A stretch of 64,000 nucleotides of DNA, taken from the NCBI GenBank assembly GCA_013791905.1, contig VMSX01000020.1, positions 62,001-126,000 on the forward strand, given 5' to 3'. Each line of letters opens with the position of its first letter. Positions within the stretch are counted from its first letter, which is position 1. Made by a program: the position numbers and the translations under genes. Origin of the DNA: Rhodocyclaceae bacterium (GTDB taxonomy: Bacteria; Pseudomonadota; Gammaproteobacteria; Burkholderiales; Rhodocyclaceae). Under the pieces are notes generated by a model that was not told the origin of the DNA, did no database searches, and worked only from the letters and a program-made list of their open reading frames with translations. Positions 63,352 through 64,000 of the stretch are shown here, in pieces.

Positions 63352-63978
63352 CTATTGGTCAGTAGCCGATTGAAGTCGATAGCGTTCCACACACTTGTCC
63401 AACTGATGTTTCTGCACCTTCTGAATATTGCGCAGAAGTTCATGCGGCACATCGTGGAGTTTGTAACGCCGACGGAGTTCTTCTTCCATATGGACGATAA
63501 GGCTGGCGGCCATCTCGGCATCCGCCAATGCCCGGTGGTACCGTCCCGTGACGGGAAGTTTGGCAAATTCGACGAGCACGCCAAGTTTGTGGCTCGGTGC
63601 CTGGGGGAACAGACGGCGCGCCACGAGCATGGAACAAGCGAATTCCTGCCGGCGATTGCGGCGAACACGCTTGAGTTCTGCATCCCAGAACCTGCTATCG
63701 AATGATGCATTGTGTGCGACCAGTGGATAGTCGCCAACAAAATCTGCCACGTCGCGCATGACATCGGCCGCAGGCGGCGCCATCCGCACCATGGCGTCGG
63801 TGATACCGGTAAGCTCAGTGATGAATACAGGAATGCGCACCCCTGCATTCATCAAGCTCTGGTACCGATCGACAACCTTACCGTCTTTGAGCAGGACCGC
63901 AGCAATCTCCGTTGCACGATCGCCATGGTCAGGAGACGATCCCGTCGTTTCAAAGTCAATGACTGCTACAACATCCAT
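63352..63978 (-). CDS. DnaQ-family 3'-5' exonuclease (DEDDh)
   Basis: A protein of about 208 residues with the DEDDh exonuclease motifs: Exo I VVAVIDFETTGSSPDHGDRATEIAAV, Exo II PLVAHNASFDSRFWDAELK, and Exo III YHRALADAEMAASLIVHM with the catalytic His and Asp. Relatives are the epsilon proofreading subunit and RNase T/oligoribonuclease-like enzymes; alone it may be a DNA-repair exonuclease. The ATG at 63978 is better spaced from AAGGG than the one at 63987. Confidence 0.88.
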   Translation of the reverse strand: MDVVAVIDFETTGSSPDHGDRATEIAAVLLKDGKVVDRYQSLMNAGVRIPVFITELTGITDAMVRMAPPAADVMRDVADFVGDYPLVAHNASFDSRFWDAELKRVRRNRRQEFACSMLVARRLFPQAPSHKLGVLVEFAKLPVTGRYHRALADAEMAASLIVHMEEELRRRYKLHDVPHELLRNIQKVQKHQLDKCVERYRLQSATDQ

Positions 63979-64000
63979 CGTGTCCATCCCTTTGCTCTGC

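Overview
The window is a dense, GC-rich stretch of chromosome from a betaproteobacterium, most likely in the order Rhodocyclales. The basis is the gene order: the envelope/translation cluster lpxB-lpxA-fabZ-lpxD-skp-bamA-rseP-dxr-cdsA-uppS-frr-pyrH-tsf-rpsB runs unbroken, flanked by map-glnD, and the proteins are of betaproteobacterial type. Lineage is inferred from gene content and protein style; no database search was run. No rRNA, tRNA, CRISPR array, transposase or integrase could be recognised.

Layout. 1-2030: 5' end of guaB, a DUF4124 protein, rnfH-ratA and divergent smpB. 2032-8096: an MFS exporter, then an envelope-remodelling block: a PmrA/QseB-type response regulator, its kinase, an EptA-type phosphoethanolamine transferase preceded by four 11-bp-phased direct repeats, a PAP2 phosphatase, and on the opposite strand dgkA, whose product recycles the diacylglycerol that EptA-type enzymes release. 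8093-10821: qmcA-nfeD, an SpoU-family RNA methyltransferase and rnhB. 10818-24456: the lipid A/BAM/isoprenoid/translation cluster. 24680-39868: housekeeping genes (map, glnD, a lone cNMP-binding protein, a thiopurine-nucleoside phosphorylase, typA, a YccA-like protein, a dsbB/dsbA-like pair, rlmD, a YycJ-like hydrolase, bamC, dapA, a histone-deacetylase-fold enzyme, moxR).

39869-49490 is the most interesting segment. A tightly spaced five-gene operon on the minus strand encodes two di-heme cytochrome c peroxidase-like proteins, a Tat-exported Rieske protein, an AioA/IdrA-family molybdopterin oxidoreductase and a small class I cytochrome c. This matches the reported dissimilatory iodate reductase set (IdrA, IdrB, IdrP1, IdrP2), although routine annotation would probably call it arsenite oxidase. 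Directly upstream are a near-consensus sigma-54 promoter, a 20-bp palindrome placed like an enhancer site, a hairpin terminator, and genes for an NtrC-type activator and its membrane kinase. Together these form a self-contained regulated respiratory module. It sits immediately behind moxR, where a DUF58 gene would normally follow, which suggests insertion.

49494-63978: yaiI, a DbpA-type helicase, pirin, an OmpA-like lipoprotein, a UxaA-family dehydratase, a CHASE-GGDEF cyclase, a small RHH-like protein, an HflX GTPase, a nucleoside deoxyribosyltransferase-like protein flanked by two small genes, a DksA-like zinc-finger protein, a tandem universal stress protein, a SulP transporter, an 87-residue unknown and a DnaQ-family exonuclease. 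A short dispersed repeat with core CGCCAGCGCCGACTTTT recurs across the window, between genes and also in frame inside several of them.
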